A DNA stretch of 64,000 bases from Rhizobium sp. R634 (GCF_002211305.1 NZ_LOKW01000012.1:372001-436000), one strand, 5' to 3'; positions 47,528 to 56,945 are shown, counted from the first letter of the stretch. Notes: generated by a model not told the origin, from the letters alone. Made by a program: numbers and translations.

Positions 47528-48454
47528 TCAGACGGGCCCCGAGCTCCATCGCAGCGGCAGAGCGTCCGGGCGAAATACGATGTGTTTGGGCGTGAAGCGC
47601 CACAGCCGTTCCGCCCGCTGGAAGGTTGCGATATCAGGCGAAGAGAGCAGCACCTCTGCCCTTCCCGTCATCTGCAGCAGGTCACCGGTTTCGAAATCGA
47701 CGAAGACCAGCCCGGCCTTCGGGTTGACCAGGAAATTGCCGAGCGTGTTGAAGAACCGATTGCCGGGAAAATCGGGAACGGTCAGCGCCCCGTCGGCGCC
47801 GACACGCACGAAGCCGGCATAACCGCCGCGATGGGACACATCCACCTCCCGTTCGCCGTTCTCGCGATCGACATAGGAGGCGACAAAAAACGTGTCGGCC
47901 TGCTCGACGAGCCGCCGCGCCCGATCATCGAGCTGAACGGAGTGAAGCGGCGGCACTGTTGTCGGCACATCGGGATCGCGGATATAGGCAGAAGAGCGAA
48001 GCTGGATATATTGCGGACAGTTGCCGAAGCTCTGGCCGACGCCCACGCTGAAAGCCTCGGAATCCATCCTGCGGATCACGCCGTTCAGCCGATTGCGCCG
48101 CCGCGTTTCCAGCTGAATTCCGAGCATCGCGATCGCGTCGCCATCCTCCATGCCAAAGTTGGCAGGATCGGCCGGGTCACGCGGCAAGCGGACATCAAGA
48201 GCCTCCGGGTCAGGCGAAGACATGAAACCCGGCCGTCCGGCCCGCACCGTCGCCCAGACGTCACCCTTCGCATCGACAGCGCCGAGCACGACGAAGGGCA
48301 GCATCGGAAAGAAGGCGCGGTGCTGTTCCGGCATGGCCCGGCGGACGAAATTCCGTCCGGGCCCGTCCATGCGCTCGACGACGCCGACGCTGCGCTGCAT
48401 TGCGAGTTCGCCTTCATGCCACGGCGATGGGGCATCCTGTCTCGTCTGGTCCAT
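47528..48454 (-). CDS. Pyridoxamine 5'-phosphate oxidase-family flavin-binding protein
   Basis: A 308-residue protein with a C-terminal split-barrel FMN-binding domain of the PNPOx family: QADTFFVASYVDRENGEREV, DVSHRGGYAGFVRVGADG and LGNFLVNPKAGLVFVDFETG are the flavin/substrate motifs. Residues 1-120 contain a second, related segment (FFPMLPFVVLGAVDAKGDVW then ATVRAGRPGF), so it is a fused two-domain version. It is more likely a flavin reductase-like or general-stress protein than true PdxH. GAGGAG precedes the ATG at 48454. It lies 56 bp after a glutathione S-transferase gene on the same strand and may form a detoxification operon with it. Confidence 0.85.
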   Translation of the reverse strand: MDQTRQDAPSPWHEGELAMQRSVGVVERMDGPGRNFVRRAMPEQHRAFFPMLPFVVLGAVDAKGDVWATVRAGRPGFMSSPDPEALDVRLPRDPADPANFGMEDGDAIAMLGIQLETRRRNRLNGVIRRMDSEAFSVGVGQSFGNCPQYIQLRSSAYIRDPDVPTTVPPLHSVQLDDRARRLVEQADTFFVASYVDRENGEREVDVSHRGGYAGFVRVGADGALTVPDFPGNRFFNTLGNFLVNPKAGLVFVDFETGDLLQMTGRAEVLLSSPDIATFQRAERLWRFTPKHIVFRPDALPLRWSSGPV

Positions 48455-48510
48455 CACGGTCTCCTCAGGGATTATCGGAAGCTGGAGCGGCAAGCCGCCC
48501 CAGCGGTTTT

Positions 48511-49122
48511 TCAGGCAGCAAGGCCGATCTTCGTCTTGCGGAAGCCGACGAAACCCGGCAGCGCCTCGATGCGCGCCAGCCAATCACGGACGTGGGGGTA
48601 GGCCGAAATATCGACATTGCCCTCCGGCGCATTGGCGATGTAGCTGTAGAGTGCGATGTCAGCGATGACAGGATCGCTGCCGAGCAGGAAGCGGCGGCCA
48701 TCCAACTCTGCCTCGATCAATGAGAGGATGCGATGCGCCCGGGCGATCACCTCCTCGATGCGGAAATCGGCGCCGAAAACGGTGACCAGGCGGGCCGCAC
48801 ATGGCCCATAGGCGATTTCGCCTGCGGCAACCGAAAGCCACTTTTGCACCCGCGCAGCCGCAACCGCTTCTTCCGGCAGCCAGTCGGTGCGGCCATATTT
48901 GCGCGCGAGATAGACGAGGATGGCAGAGGAATCGGCAATCACCGTGCCGTCGTCGTCGAGCACTGGCACCTGGCCGAAGGAATTGAGCTTCAGAAATTCC
49001 GGCGCCTTATGAGCGCCCGCCGCCAAATTGACTTCGATCAGCTCATAGGGCACGCCAAGCAGCGATAGAAACAGGTGAACCCGGTGCGCGTGGCCGGAGA
49101 GCGGGTGATAATAAAGCTTCAT
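48511..49122 (-). CDS. Glutathione S-transferase family protein
   Basis: A 203-residue GST. The N-terminal thioredoxin-like domain starts [20 protein letters not shown], has the cis-Pro region [20 protein letters not shown] with the glutathione gamma-Glu contact at DSSAI, and the C-terminal helical domain carries [20 protein letters not shown], the usual N-capping box. It would conjugate glutathione to electrophiles or reduce peroxides in the cytosol. It is divergent from a LysR regulator 138 bp away that probably controls it. Confidence 0.94.
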   Translation of the reverse strand: MKLYYHPLSGHAHRVHLFLSLLGVPYELIEVNLAAGAHKAPEFLKLNSFGQVPVLDDDGTVIADSSAILVYLARKYGRTDWLPEEAVAAARVQKWLSVAAGEIAYGPCAARLVTVFGADFRIEEVIARAHRILSLIEAELDGRRFLLGSDPVIADIALYSYIANAPEGNVDISAYPHVRDWLARIEALPGFVGFRKTKIGLAA

Positions 49123-49260
49123 GACGGGGTCCTCTTGAAGGCAAGCTTACGCGTTCGACGATGGTCGGTTGCGCCATCTGCACGCAAATCTATTGCCTTC
49201 CATCCAGCGCCACTAGAATGCTAATCTGGAAGCCGTTCTATCATTTTATGGAAGGCTGAA

Positions 49261-50154
49261 ATGGACCGCCTCGACGCCATGACCGTGCTTCTCGCCGTCG
49301 TCGAACAGGGCAGCCTGTCGGCCGCTTCACGGCATCTGCGCTTGCCGCTTGCCACCGTCAGCCGCAAGGTTTCGGATCTTGAAGCACATCTCAACGCCCG
49401 GCTCCTGCAAAGGACGAACCGGAAGGTCGCACTGACCGAAGCCGGCCGCTCCTATGTGGAGGCGGCGCGTGAGATTCTCGGTCGGGTGGAGGAGGCGGAA
49501 CGGGCGGCCGCCGGCGAATACAGCGCGCCGAAGGGCGAACTGACGATGACGGCGCCGATCGTCTTCGGGCGGCTGCATGTCCTGCCGGTCGTGGTGGATT
49601 TTCTGAAGGCCTACCCCGAGATCAATCTGCGGCTGATGCTCGGCGACCGGGTGTCCAATCTCGTCGAGGATCATATCGATCTGGCGCTCAGGATCGGCAA
49701 CCTGCCGGACAGCAATCTGATCGCCACAAGGCTCGGTGCGATCCGCCGCGCTGTCTATGCCAGTCCGGATTACCTCGAGCGGCATATAATACCCAAACAT
49801 CCGCGCGATCTTTCGAACCACGACTGCATCACCTTCGAGGGCATGGCCTCGACCCGAAACTGGACATTCGTCGACGGGAAGCACGATGTGCTCGTGCCGA
49901 TTCGCTCTCGGCTTGCCGTCAACACGGCCGAAGCCGCGGTCGATGCCGCCGTCGCCGGTCTCGGGATCACCCGCGTTCTCTCCTATCAGGCGGCGCGCGC
50001 CGAGAAGATTGGCCTGCTGGTGCCGCTCCTTGCCGATTTCGAGCCACCGCCGGCGCCGGTGCATCTCGTCTACCCCTCACAGGGTCTGGTGCCGTTGAAA
50101 CTGCGCGCGCTGATGGATTTCGCGACGCCGCGCCTGCGCGCGACGCTGAAATAG
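49261..50154 (+). CDS. LysR-family transcriptional regulator
   Basis: A 297-residue LysR regulator. The helix-turn-helix reads MDRLDAMTVLLAVVEQGSLS then AASRHLRLPLATVSRKVSDL, in the CrgA/DsdC-type subgroup, and the C-terminal substrate-binding domain begins GELTMTAPIVFGRLHVLPVV. It is divergent from the glutathione S-transferase/flavin protein genes, the classic arrangement for a LysR activator of its neighbour. GGAAG words in the spacer could be part of its operator but I cannot define one. The effector is unknown. Confidence 0.94.
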   Translation: MDRLDAMTVLLAVVEQGSLSAASRHLRLPLATVSRKVSDLEAHLNARLLQRTNRKVALTEAGRSYVEAAREILGRVEEAERAAAGEYSAPKGELTMTAPIVFGRLHVLPVVVDFLKAYPEINLRLMLGDRVSNLVEDHIDLALRIGNLPDSNLIATRLGAIRRAVYASPDYLERHIIPKHPRDLSNHDCITFEGMASTRNWTFVDGKHDVLVPIRSRLAVNTAEAAVDAAVAGLGITRVLSYQAARAEKIGLLVPLLADFEPPPAPVHLVYPSQGLVPLKLRALMDFATPRLRATLK

Positions 50155-50156
50155 GC

Positions 50157-50525
50157 TCAGGCGATCCTGCCCTCCTCCGCCTTGTAGAAATATTGGCTGG
50201 CGACCAGCCAACCCTTGAGCGGCCGGAGCGGCGGAATGCAGGTGGCGAGCATGAACGGGCCGGTGAACAGGAACTGCGCCCAGATCGGTGCCGAAAAGGC
50301 CACCTCCAGCCAGACGCCGAGCAGCACGCTCGGGATGCAGGCAAAGCAGATGACGAAGAAGGCCGGACCGTCGGCCGGATCGGCGAACGAATAATCGAGG
50401 CCGCAGACCTCGCATTCCGGCCGCAATGTCAGGAAGCCTTTGAACATATGGCCCTGGCCGCAGCGCGGGCAACGCCCTCTGATGCCGGTCTGCATCGGAG
50501 GAAGTGGAGGATATTCGGTGTCCAT
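50157..50525 (-). CDS. DUF983 family zinc-ribbon membrane protein
   Basis: A 122-residue protein of the DUF983 family. An N-terminal zinc-ribbon has two Cys pairs (RGRCPRCGQGHMF and PECEVCGLDYSF), followed by two transmembrane helices (PAFFVICFACIPSVLLGVWL and IWAQFLFTGPFMLATCIPPL). Members occur across alphaproteobacteria, often near cytochrome oxidase genes; their function is unknown. The ATG at 50525 (MDTEYPP) gives the normal N-terminus. Its stop is three bases from that of the convergent LysR gene. Confidence 0.92.
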   Translation of the reverse strand: MDTEYPPLPPMQTGIRGRCPRCGQGHMFKGFLTLRPECEVCGLDYSFADPADGPAFFVICFACIPSVLLGVWLEVAFSAPIWAQFLFTGPFMLATCIPPLRPLKGWLVASQYFYKAEEGRIA

Positions 50526-50744
50526 GACGTCTCGCTTTCGATCCGCAAGGCATTGATGCAATCAATACCGTTAAATGTATGCATTCAATATAATTACATT
50601 AAAGGGTTTTCACCAATCAATTTGTCAGAATGACGCAGATCCGTGATGGCTAAGGCAGCTGGTTGCTGCGCTCAGGCACAACATGGAAACCGCTTGCGTG
50701 GCGGTGGGAAAGCTCTGGCGATTGGTGATTTCAGCGCTCGCTCG

Positions 50745-52148
50745 TCAGAAGAACGACGCGGCCATCTCCGGCGGGCCTTCGAGGGCATGAGCCATGAATT
50801 CCAGTGCGCCCTGCAGTTTCTCCCGCGTGATCGGACCGCCGAGGCAGACCCGCACAGCCTCCGGGGCGGCGCCCTCGACGGTGAAGGCATCGCTTGCCAC
50901 CACACCGATGCCGGAGGCGCGCATGTGGCTGCCGAATGTGGAGCGGGTCCAGCCGTTTACCAAGGGCAGCCAGATGTTGAAACTCAGCGGATCGGCGCGA
51001 TAGCTGCCGGCAGGCAGGACTTCAGCGACCATCTGCTGGCGCGCGGCAGCCTCTGCGCGGATGAACCGCAGGATCGCATCGGCCGTGCCATCCTCGATCC
51101 AGCGAGTGACGAGCGCCACGTTCAGCGGCGAGGCCATTACATTATTGGCGCGCATGGCGCTGACGAAAGGCCAGATGGCCTTGGTGTCCGGCGCGACGAC
51201 ATAGGCAAGACGCAGGCCCGCGCCGATGCATTTCGCCAGCCCGCCGATATGCCAGGTCAGATCAGGCGCTATTGCCGCAAGCGGCGACGGCCCCTCCAAG
51301 GGAATGAAGCCATAGGCATCGTCCTCGACGATCGGCACCTGATATTTGCGGGCAACGGCTGCGATCTTCTCGCGGCGCCCGGCGGGGATCGTCAGCGTCA
51401 TCGGGTTCTGCAGCGTCGGATTGAGATAGAGCGCTTTCGGCTTCAGGCTCTCACAGGCCTTGGCAAAGGCGTCCGGCAGGATACCGTCCTCATCCATCGG
51501 CAGGCCGGCGAGATTGAGCCGCAGCTGGGCGGCGATCGAGCGCATGCCGGGGTAGGTGATGATTTCCGAAAGCACGGCCTCGCCGGGTTTTGCGAGCAGG
51601 CCGAAGATCGCAAGCAGCGCCGGATGGGCGCCTGGCGTAACGAAGACCCGCTCCTGCGATGGCTTCAGTCCGCGGCGGCCAAGCCAGGCGGCGGCTGCTT
51701 CCTTGTCCATGCCGGAGCCGCCGAAACCCTGGTAGCGCAGCAGCGGAACGAGATTTGCCGCCACCGCAGACATGCCTTCACGCATGCACGCGAGCAGTTC
51801 CGGATCATCCGGTTCCGGCGGCATGTTCATCGAAAAATCGACGACGGATGCCCGACGCGGATCGGACGCGGCGTCCAGCGCGAAACCACGGCGCTCCCTA
51901 TCGCCACTGCCGGTCACGAAGGTTCCCCGGCCAACATGGGAATCGACAAGGCCGCGCTTTTGCGCCTCGACATAGCCTCTTGCCACGGTGGTGAAGTCGA
52001 CATTCAGCCGTTTGGCGAGTTCGCGTTGCGGCGGCAGCCGGTCGCCTGCCGCCAGATGCCCGCTGCGCAGATCCATTTCGATCAGATCGGCAATCGCCAT
52101 GTAGCGGGGGCTGCTGCTGCGGCTGAGGTCGGGATGCCAATCCTTCAT
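50745..52148 (-). CDS. MocR/PdxR-type GntR regulator with aminotransferase domain
   Basis: A 467-residue fusion: an N-terminal GntR winged helix (PRYMAIADLIEMDLRSGHLA, then LPPQRELAKRLNVDFTTVAR) joined to a class I aminotransferase-like domain (VTPGAHPALLAIFGLLAKPG; YLNPTLQNPMTLTIPAGRRE; EDDAYGFIPLEG). The PLP lysine is in HIGGLAKCIGAGLRLAYVVA. MocR proteins bind PLP or amino-acid ligands to control transport or PLP synthesis genes. It is divergent from the HtrA-like gene; the target is not evident. Confidence 0.93.
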   Translation of the reverse strand: MKDWHPDLSRSSSPRYMAIADLIEMDLRSGHLAAGDRLPPQRELAKRLNVDFTTVARGYVEAQKRGLVDSHVGRGTFVTGSGDRERRGFALDAASDPRRASVVDFSMNMPPEPDDPELLACMREGMSAVAANLVPLLRYQGFGGSGMDKEAAAAWLGRRGLKPSQERVFVTPGAHPALLAIFGLLAKPGEAVLSEIITYPGMRSIAAQLRLNLAGLPMDEDGILPDAFAKACESLKPKALYLNPTLQNPMTLTIPAGRREKIAAVARKYQVPIVEDDAYGFIPLEGPSPLAAIAPDLTWHIGGLAKCIGAGLRLAYVVAPDTKAIWPFVSAMRANNVMASPLNVALVTRWIEDGTADAILRFIRAEAAARQQMVAEVLPAGSYRADPLSFNIWLPLVNGWTRSTFGSHMRASGIGVVASDAFTVEGAAPEAVRVCLGGPITREKLQGALEFMAHALEGPPEMAASFF

Positions 52149-52348
52149 TTCGGATCCATGCCAGGCTGATTGCTGATAGGATTGACTGTATATTGTTGCA
52201 TAAAGTTCCTGTCATCAAAAATATGACGCGTCACGCGGCATTGAAAATCCGTTCGCCAAGCCTTGCCTCCGCCCGTCCATCTTCTTACCTATTCAAGCGG
52301 GATGCGCGGCTTCCAGCTTCCGCGCCGGCGCTCCATTGGGATGAAAGT

Positions 52349-53254
52349 ATGAACATCGATCCGATCCTGCGGTCTGTCGTGGCCGTGCGCTCCTCAATTC
52401 CGGAAGATGCCTTCACCGCCGAGACGCTGGGCACCGTTCGGGAAGGCAGCGGTGTGGTCATCAGGGACAACGGACTGGTGCTGACGATCGGTTATCTCAT
52501 CACCGAGGCCGACGAGGTATGGCTGACGACCCGCGACGGGCGCGTGGTTCCCGCTCATCCCCTTGCCTATGATCAGGAAAGCGGCTTCGGCCTGGTGCAG
52601 GCGCTCGGCACGCTCGGCGCTCCGGCAGTGCCCTTCGGCGATGCACCGGGAGCCAAGCCGGGCGATCCCGTCGTGCTTGTCGACGGCATGGGCGAATTCG
52701 TCGAGGCGAATATCGTCGCCAGGCAGGAATTCGCCGGTTACTGGGAATATCTGCTCGATGAGGCGATTTTCACGGCACCGGCCCATCCGGCATGGGGCGG
52801 TGCGGCGCTGATCGACTCGGACGGCAAGCTCCTCGGCATCGGTTCGCTTCGTCTTCAGATGAGCCAGGGCAGCGAGACCGCCGATATCAACATGGCCGTG
52901 CCGATCGACCTGCTGCTGCCGATCCTCGACGACCTCTTGAATCGCGGCCAGGTCAACAAGCCGCCGCGCCCCTGGCTCGGCGCATTCTCCGCCGAGAGCA
53001 ATGGCGGCGTGGTGGTCATGAGTGTCGCCGAAGGCAGTCCCGCCGCGCAGGCAGGCTTGCGCCAGGGCGACATCATCTCCGAAATCCGGGATGAAGAGGT
53101 CGATGGCTTGGCCGATTTTTATCGCAAGGTATGGAGCAGCGGCCCCGCCGGCGCCGAAATTCCCATGCGGATCCTGCGCAACGGCCGGGAAGCATGGCTG
53201 CGCATCAAGTCCGCCGATCGCAACAGCTTTCTCAGAAAACCGCAGTTGCAGTAG
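52349..53254 (+). CDS. HtrA-like S1C-fold protein with PDZ domain, catalytic triad lost
   Basis: A 301-residue protein aligned with HtrA proteases: REGSGVVIRDNGLVLTIGYL corresponds to GSGFFISEDGYIVTNNHVV, and a C-terminal PDZ domain begins near residue 205 (PWLGAFSAESNGGVVVMSVA then GSPAAQAGLRQGDIISEIRD). All catalytic positions are changed: the His aligns with Tyr49, the active Ser with Trp149 (HPAWGGAALID), and no Asp is seen near YDQESGFGLVQAL. It has no signal peptide. It is probably a non-enzymatic, peptide-binding scaffold. The start at 52349 avoids a 52-residue extension with poor composition. Confidence 0.8.
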   Translation: MNIDPILRSVVAVRSSIPEDAFTAETLGTVREGSGVVIRDNGLVLTIGYLITEADEVWLTTRDGRVVPAHPLAYDQESGFGLVQALGTLGAPAVPFGDAPGAKPGDPVVLVDGMGEFVEANIVARQEFAGYWEYLLDEAIFTAPAHPAWGGAALIDSDGKLLGIGSLRLQMSQGSETADINMAVPIDLLLPILDDLLNRGQVNKPPRPWLGAFSAESNGGVVVMSVAEGSPAAQAGLRQGDIISEIRDEEVDGLADFYRKVWSSGPAGAEIPMRILRNGREAWLRIKSADRNSFLRKPQLQ

Positions 53255-53530
53255 GGCATTGCCTTACTCCGCCTCAACGATTTTCAGGTGTTCTCGTTGC
53301 CGACTGGTCCGGACCGCTCGGTCTCGGATTGAGGAGCGGCAATGTCGGTGCGCCCGATTTCTTCTTCAGGGTGATTGACAGTATCGCCGGCCTGGAACGC
53401 CAATTTCCCGATCCTCTGATGGGCGTGCATCTTCGTTGACCTGAGACAGCGGTTGAAAGAGGATATGGTCGCGCCATCTCCCTGGGGTATCCGTTCCAGG
53501 CATGAAGCGGCGAAGAGGAGTTCGCAGTCC

Positions 53531-53911
53531 ATGTTCGATCATGTCTCCATCGGTGTGAAAGACCTCGAAAGAGCCCGCCGCTTCTACGATGCGGCGCTGG
53601 CACCGCTCGGATATGAGCGCTTGTCCAACTCCGACGGCATGATCGGTTATGGCCCGGAAAGCGTCGGGTTGTGGGTGATGCAGGTCGCGCATCCCATTGT
53701 CGCAGACATGCGCTCAGGGCTGCATTTCTGCTTCGTCGCCCCGAACGAAGCCGCCGTCGACGCCTTTCATGCCGCGGCCGTCGCATCCGGCGGCACGGAT
53801 AATGGCGAACCGGGCATCCGGCCGGATTACGGACGGTTCTACTACGCTGCCTTCGTCATCGATCCCGATGGCTACCGTCTCGAAGCCTATTTCCACAAAG
53901 GCGAGTTGTAA
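53531..53911 (+). CDS. VOC/glyoxalase-family protein
   Basis: A 126-residue protein made of one vicinal-oxygen-chelate domain. It starts MFDHVSIGVKDLERARRFYD, with His4 as a metal ligand, has HFCFVAPNEAAVDAFHAAAV at mid-length, and ends IDPDGYRLEAYFHKGEL with the usual C-terminal Glu ligand. Members include lactoylglutathione lyase-like enzymes and resistance proteins; the reaction is not known here. The ATG at 53531 gives the family start; an in-frame extension to 53453 is rejected. It is convergent to the LysR gene at 53919, 7 bp away. Confidence 0.92.
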   Translation: MFDHVSIGVKDLERARRFYDAALAPLGYERLSNSDGMIGYGPESVGLWVMQVAHPIVADMRSGLHFCFVAPNEAAVDAFHAAAVASGGTDNGEPGIRPDYGRFYYAAFVIDPDGYRLEAYFHKGEL

Positions 53912-53918
53912 CGGACCT

Positions 53919-54881
53919 TCAGGCCGCAGCTCTCGATATCGAGACGCGGCAGCCGGAGGCTTCGAGCGCCTCGCCGGCGACGTCGATGAACAGACGGCGG
54001 AACCAGCGCGCCCGGCCGTCCGCCTGGTCGACCCGGCGGTAGAGCATGGTGACGGGATCGGCCGGCAGCGAAAGCGGCGGCGCGCAAATGGTCAGCCCAT
54101 GCAATTGCGCCATGCAGCGGCCAATCGATTCCGGCACGGTGGCGATGGCCGGCATCGCCCTCAGCGCCGTCGGCAGGGCCGAAAAGCGCGGCACGGTCGC
54201 TACTACCCGGCGGCTGCGGCCGGTGCGGGAGAGCGCGATATCGATGCCGGTCGAAGCATTGCCTTCGAACGAGACGGTGACATGCGCAGCTTCGGCAAAA
54301 TCCTGCAGGCTCAACGGCGCCTTCAGCCGCAGCTGGGCGTCGTCGTAAATGCAGATCGAGGCCTGGTTGAACAGCGGCGCGCGGATATGCCAGGAGGCCG
54401 GCTCGTCGTGCACGGAGACGCTGAAGTCGAAAACGCCCTCGTCCAGCCGGCGCGCGGCATCGCGCTTTTCCGAGGCAATGCCGATCAGCCGGGCGCCCGG
54501 CGAAAGCTGGAGCAACCGTGCGGCAAGCGGGCCGAAGAAGGCCGATTCGAGATTGTCGCACATGCCGATGCGGAACTCGCCCTGCCAGCTCGCCGGATCG
54601 AATTCGGCCTGCGGGCGAATGGCGCGCTCGATGCCCGACAGGGCATCCTCGATCGCCGGAGCGATGGAAAGGGCGCGCGGCGTCGGCTGCAGGCCGCGGC
54701 CGACACGCACGAACAATTCGTCATCCAGCGCCTCGCGCAGGCGCCGCAAAGCCGCCGACAGACCCGGCTGCCCCAGCAGCAGGCGCTCGGCGGCGCGGCT
54801 GACATTGCGCTCCTGCATCAGCACGGAAAAGGCCAGCAGGAGGTTCAGATCGATTTTGCGGAGCGTGGCGTCATTCATCAT
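53919..54881 (-). CDS. LysR-family transcriptional regulator
   Basis: A 320-residue LysR regulator with an N-terminal helix-turn-helix RKIDLNLLLAFSVLMQERNV then SRAAERLLLGQPGLSAALRR, in the NodD/LeuO-like subgroup (KIDLNLL), and a C-terminal effector domain (FRIGMCDNLESAFFGPLAAR). It is divergent from a DHA2-type exporter 124 bp away and probably activates or represses it in response to an exported compound. The effector is unknown. Confidence 0.94.
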   Translation of the reverse strand: MMNDATLRKIDLNLLLAFSVLMQERNVSRAAERLLLGQPGLSAALRRLREALDDELFVRVGRGLQPTPRALSIAPAIEDALSGIERAIRPQAEFDPASWQGEFRIGMCDNLESAFFGPLAARLLQLSPGARLIGIASEKRDAARRLDEGVFDFSVSVHDEPASWHIRAPLFNQASICIYDDAQLRLKAPLSLQDFAEAAHVTVSFEGNASTGIDIALSRTGRSRRVVATVPRFSALPTALRAMPAIATVPESIGRCMAQLHGLTICAPPLSLPADPVTMLYRRVDQADGRARWFRRLFIDVAGEALEASGCRVSISRAAA

Positions 54882-55005
54882 TATGAGTAATACCTGACAT
54901 GGCTACTATCAATTTGCAATAGGATCGGAAGCTGTACATTTTCTCGTTCCCTGCCGCTGCGGCACCCTCCCCCGATGAGGCGGCAGCCAACAAGGAACGA
55001 TTTCG

Positions 55006-56406
55006 ATGACTCTTTCCAAATCGCAAAATGGCGCATGGCTGGCATTGCTGCTGCTCTGCACCGCCAATTTCCTCGACGCCATGGACGTCTCCACCATTGG
55101 TGTCGCGCTCCCCGCCATCCAGGCCGAACTCGGCATGGAGGCGACATCGCTGCAATGGGCCGTCAGCGCCTATATGCTCGGTTATGGCGGCTTCCTGCTG
55201 CTCGGCGGCCGGGTCGCCGATGTCTTCGGCCACCGCCGCGTCTTCCTCTGGTCGCTGGCAATCTTTGCCGCCGCCAGCATCGCCGGCGGCTTCGTCGACA
55301 GTGGGCCGACGCTGATCGCAGCCCGCCTGATCAAGGGCATTGCCGCCGCCTTCACGGCGCCGGCAGCACTCGCCCTGCTGCTCTCCGTGTTCGGCGAAAG
55401 GGCCGCGCGGGCGAAAGCGCTCGGCGTCTTCGCCTCCACCGGCGCCACCGGCTTCGTGCTCGGCATGGTGATCGGCGGTGCGGCGACGGTGTTCAGCTGG
55501 CGGGCAACGCTTGTCATGGGCGCGCCCGTCGCCATCCTGACGCTCGTTCTTGCGCCGCTGGCGCTGCCGGCCGATCCGAAACGGACGGGACCGCGGCCCG
55601 CCTTCGATTGGGCCGGCGCCCTGACGATCACGCCAGGGCTGCTGCTCTTCGTCTTCGGCATCACCAATGCCGCAGCCGCCGGCTGGCAGGCTTTCCCGAC
55701 CTGGGCTTCGCTGCTGGCGTCGCTGGTGCTGATGCTGCTGTTCCTCGCAGTCGAAGCGCGCCATGCCGATCCGATGGTGCCGCTCGGCATGTTCCGCAGG
55801 GCCAAGCTCCGGCATGCCAATGCGATTGCCGCCCTGTTCCAGGGCGCTTATGTCGGCTTCCAGTTCCTGGCGACGCTCTATTATCAGAACGTCCTCGGGT
55901 GGTCGGCCTTCACGACCGGTTTCTGCTTCGCGCTTGGCGGCGTCTTCGTGATGTTCCTGGCGCCACGCTTTGCGAGCGTCGCGCAGAACCGCGGCGCCAC
56001 CGGACTGATGGCGGCAGGTGTCGGCCTGCAAGCGTTCAGTTACATCTTCTGGGTCGCCGCGCTCGGACATGTGGATCCGATCCTGCTCGTCATCTTCTCG
56101 CAGATCCCGCTCGGCCTCGGCTACGCCATGACCTACCCTTCGGTGCAGGTCGCTGCCCTTTCCGACGTGGAGGATGACAAGTCGGGACTCGCCTCCGGGC
56201 TGCTCTTCGCGTCCTTCCAGATCGGCGGCGGCATCGTGCTTGCGGCCGCCTCCGCCGTCTTCGGCGCATCGCCGCATTTCGGCTGGGATCCCTACTTCGC
56301 CGGCATCGCCTTCGTAGGCTTGCTTGCGCTTGCGATCACCCTGCTCGCGGCTGCCGGTCCCCGCAAATCGACCGCCAGACCCGCAGCCTACCAGCCGGCG
56401 GAATGA
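55006..56406 (+). CDS. MFS transporter, DHA2 family (EmrB/QacA type)
   Basis: A 466-residue exporter with fourteen predicted hydrophobic segments, the DHA2 number. It begins WLALLLLCTANFLDAMDVST, the family motif with the membrane Asp, has VFSWRATLVMGAPVAILTL in loop 5-6, and YALDVSTIGVALP-like DVSTIGVALPAIQAELG near residue 27-43. AAGGA precedes the ATG at 55006. Such pumps expel drugs or plant compounds. Its divergent LysR regulator suggests inducible control. A short hairpin follows the stop. Confidence 0.93.
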   Translation: MTLSKSQNGAWLALLLLCTANFLDAMDVSTIGVALPAIQAELGMEATSLQWAVSAYMLGYGGFLLLGGRVADVFGHRRVFLWSLAIFAAASIAGGFVDSGPTLIAARLIKGIAAAFTAPAALALLLSVFGERAARAKALGVFASTGATGFVLGMVIGGAATVFSWRATLVMGAPVAILTLVLAPLALPADPKRTGPRPAFDWAGALTITPGLLLFVFGITNAAAAGWQAFPTWASLLASLVLMLLFLAVEARHADPMVPLGMFRRAKLRHANAIAALFQGAYVGFQFLATLYYQNVLGWSAFTTGFCFALGGVFVMFLAPRFASVAQNRGATGLMAAGVGLQAFSYIFWVAALGHVDPILLVIFSQIPLGLGYAMTYPSVQVAALSDVEDDKSGLASGLLFASFQIGGGIVLAAASAVFGASPHFGWDPYFAGIAFVGLLALAITLLAAAGPRKSTARPAAYQPAE

Positions 56407-56414
56407 CGGCAATC

Positions 56415-56439
56415 GGCCCGCATCCGATAGGTGCGGGCC
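56415..56439 (+). terminator. Hairpin after DHA2 exporter gene
   Basis: GGCCCGCA (56415-56422) pairs with TGCGGGCC (56432-56439), loop of 9. No T-run follows, so it may be a weak terminator or 3' stabiliser. Confidence 0.45.
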
Positions 56440-56579
56440 TCCATGATGGCGCGGGTGATCGGCGGCAAGAATCCCGTTGTGTTGCCGGGACGAAAGGCGC
56501 ATGATCCCGCCTTCGGCAGCTATACCACGGGCGCTGCCGATGAGGGTTTGATGCCCTAGCCCCGACGAAAGGAGGACCG

Positions 56580-56876
56580 ATGTCTTCCACCTCCGAAAAG
56601 CCATATCTTACGTCATCCGATCTCGACATGCTCCAGTCCGTGCTCGATGACGCCGGTTACCAAGCCAAGATCGTGATCGACGACGGAGCGAGCTTCAATG
56701 TGGCAGCGACGCTGCTGATCAAGCTCTTCCAGGAGGGTGTAACGTCTCCAGAGATGCTTTCGCTTGCACTCGAACACCACTTCGGCAAGCTGAAGAAGCC
56801 GCCGAAGCCGACAACGCCCGTTTACGACCGATATGCGATACAGGGATTGCCACGCGAAAGGCGCGCCGCCAGCTAA
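56580..56876 (+). CDS. Small conserved-type hypothetical protein (98 residues)
   Basis: A short acidic-then-basic protein: MSSTSEKPYLTSSDLDMLQS, then VLDDAGYQAKIVIDDGASFN, a helical middle (AATLLIKLFQEGVTSPEMLS) and a tail PKPTTPVYDRYAIQGLPRER. AAAGGAGG lies directly before the ATG, an ideal ribosome site, so it is surely translated. I recognise no domain; there is no signal peptide. Rhizobial genomes often carry proteins of this form but I cannot assign a role. Confidence 0.75.
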   Translation: MSSTSEKPYLTSSDLDMLQSVLDDAGYQAKIVIDDGASFNVAATLLIKLFQEGVTSPEMLSLALEHHFGKLKKPPKPTTPVYDRYAIQGLPRERRAAS

Positions 56877-56877
56877 A

Positions 56878-56945
56878 GCATGTCGCGCAAAAGTGTGCAG
56901 CGGTTTTCCCGGGCAAAGCGAAGCGCTTTTGCCGCAACGACATGC
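56878..56945. repeat. Rhizobial intergenic repeat with 8-bp inverted ends
   Basis: GCATGTCG (56878-56885) and CGACATGC (56938-56945) are perfect inverted ends around GCAAAAGTGTGCAGCGGTTT, a core I recognise from many Rhizobium intergenic regions. This copy has an extra GC-rich piece with its own small hairpin in the middle (GCAAAGCG/GCGCTTTTGC, 56913-56932). Confidence 0.65.

Noticed and set aside
53255..53530. A short coding-like stretch after the pseudo-HtrA gene (VADWSGPLGLGLRSGN and so on)
   Set aside because: No start with a ribosome site and no family match; it might be a decayed fragment but I cannot support that.
54871..56604. A 577-codon minus-strand frame opposite the DHA2 exporter, and similar long antisense frames at 34062-35825 and 22418-23515
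   Set aside because: All lie opposite genes with secure motifs and have the Arg/Asp/Gly-heavy make-up of antisense frames.
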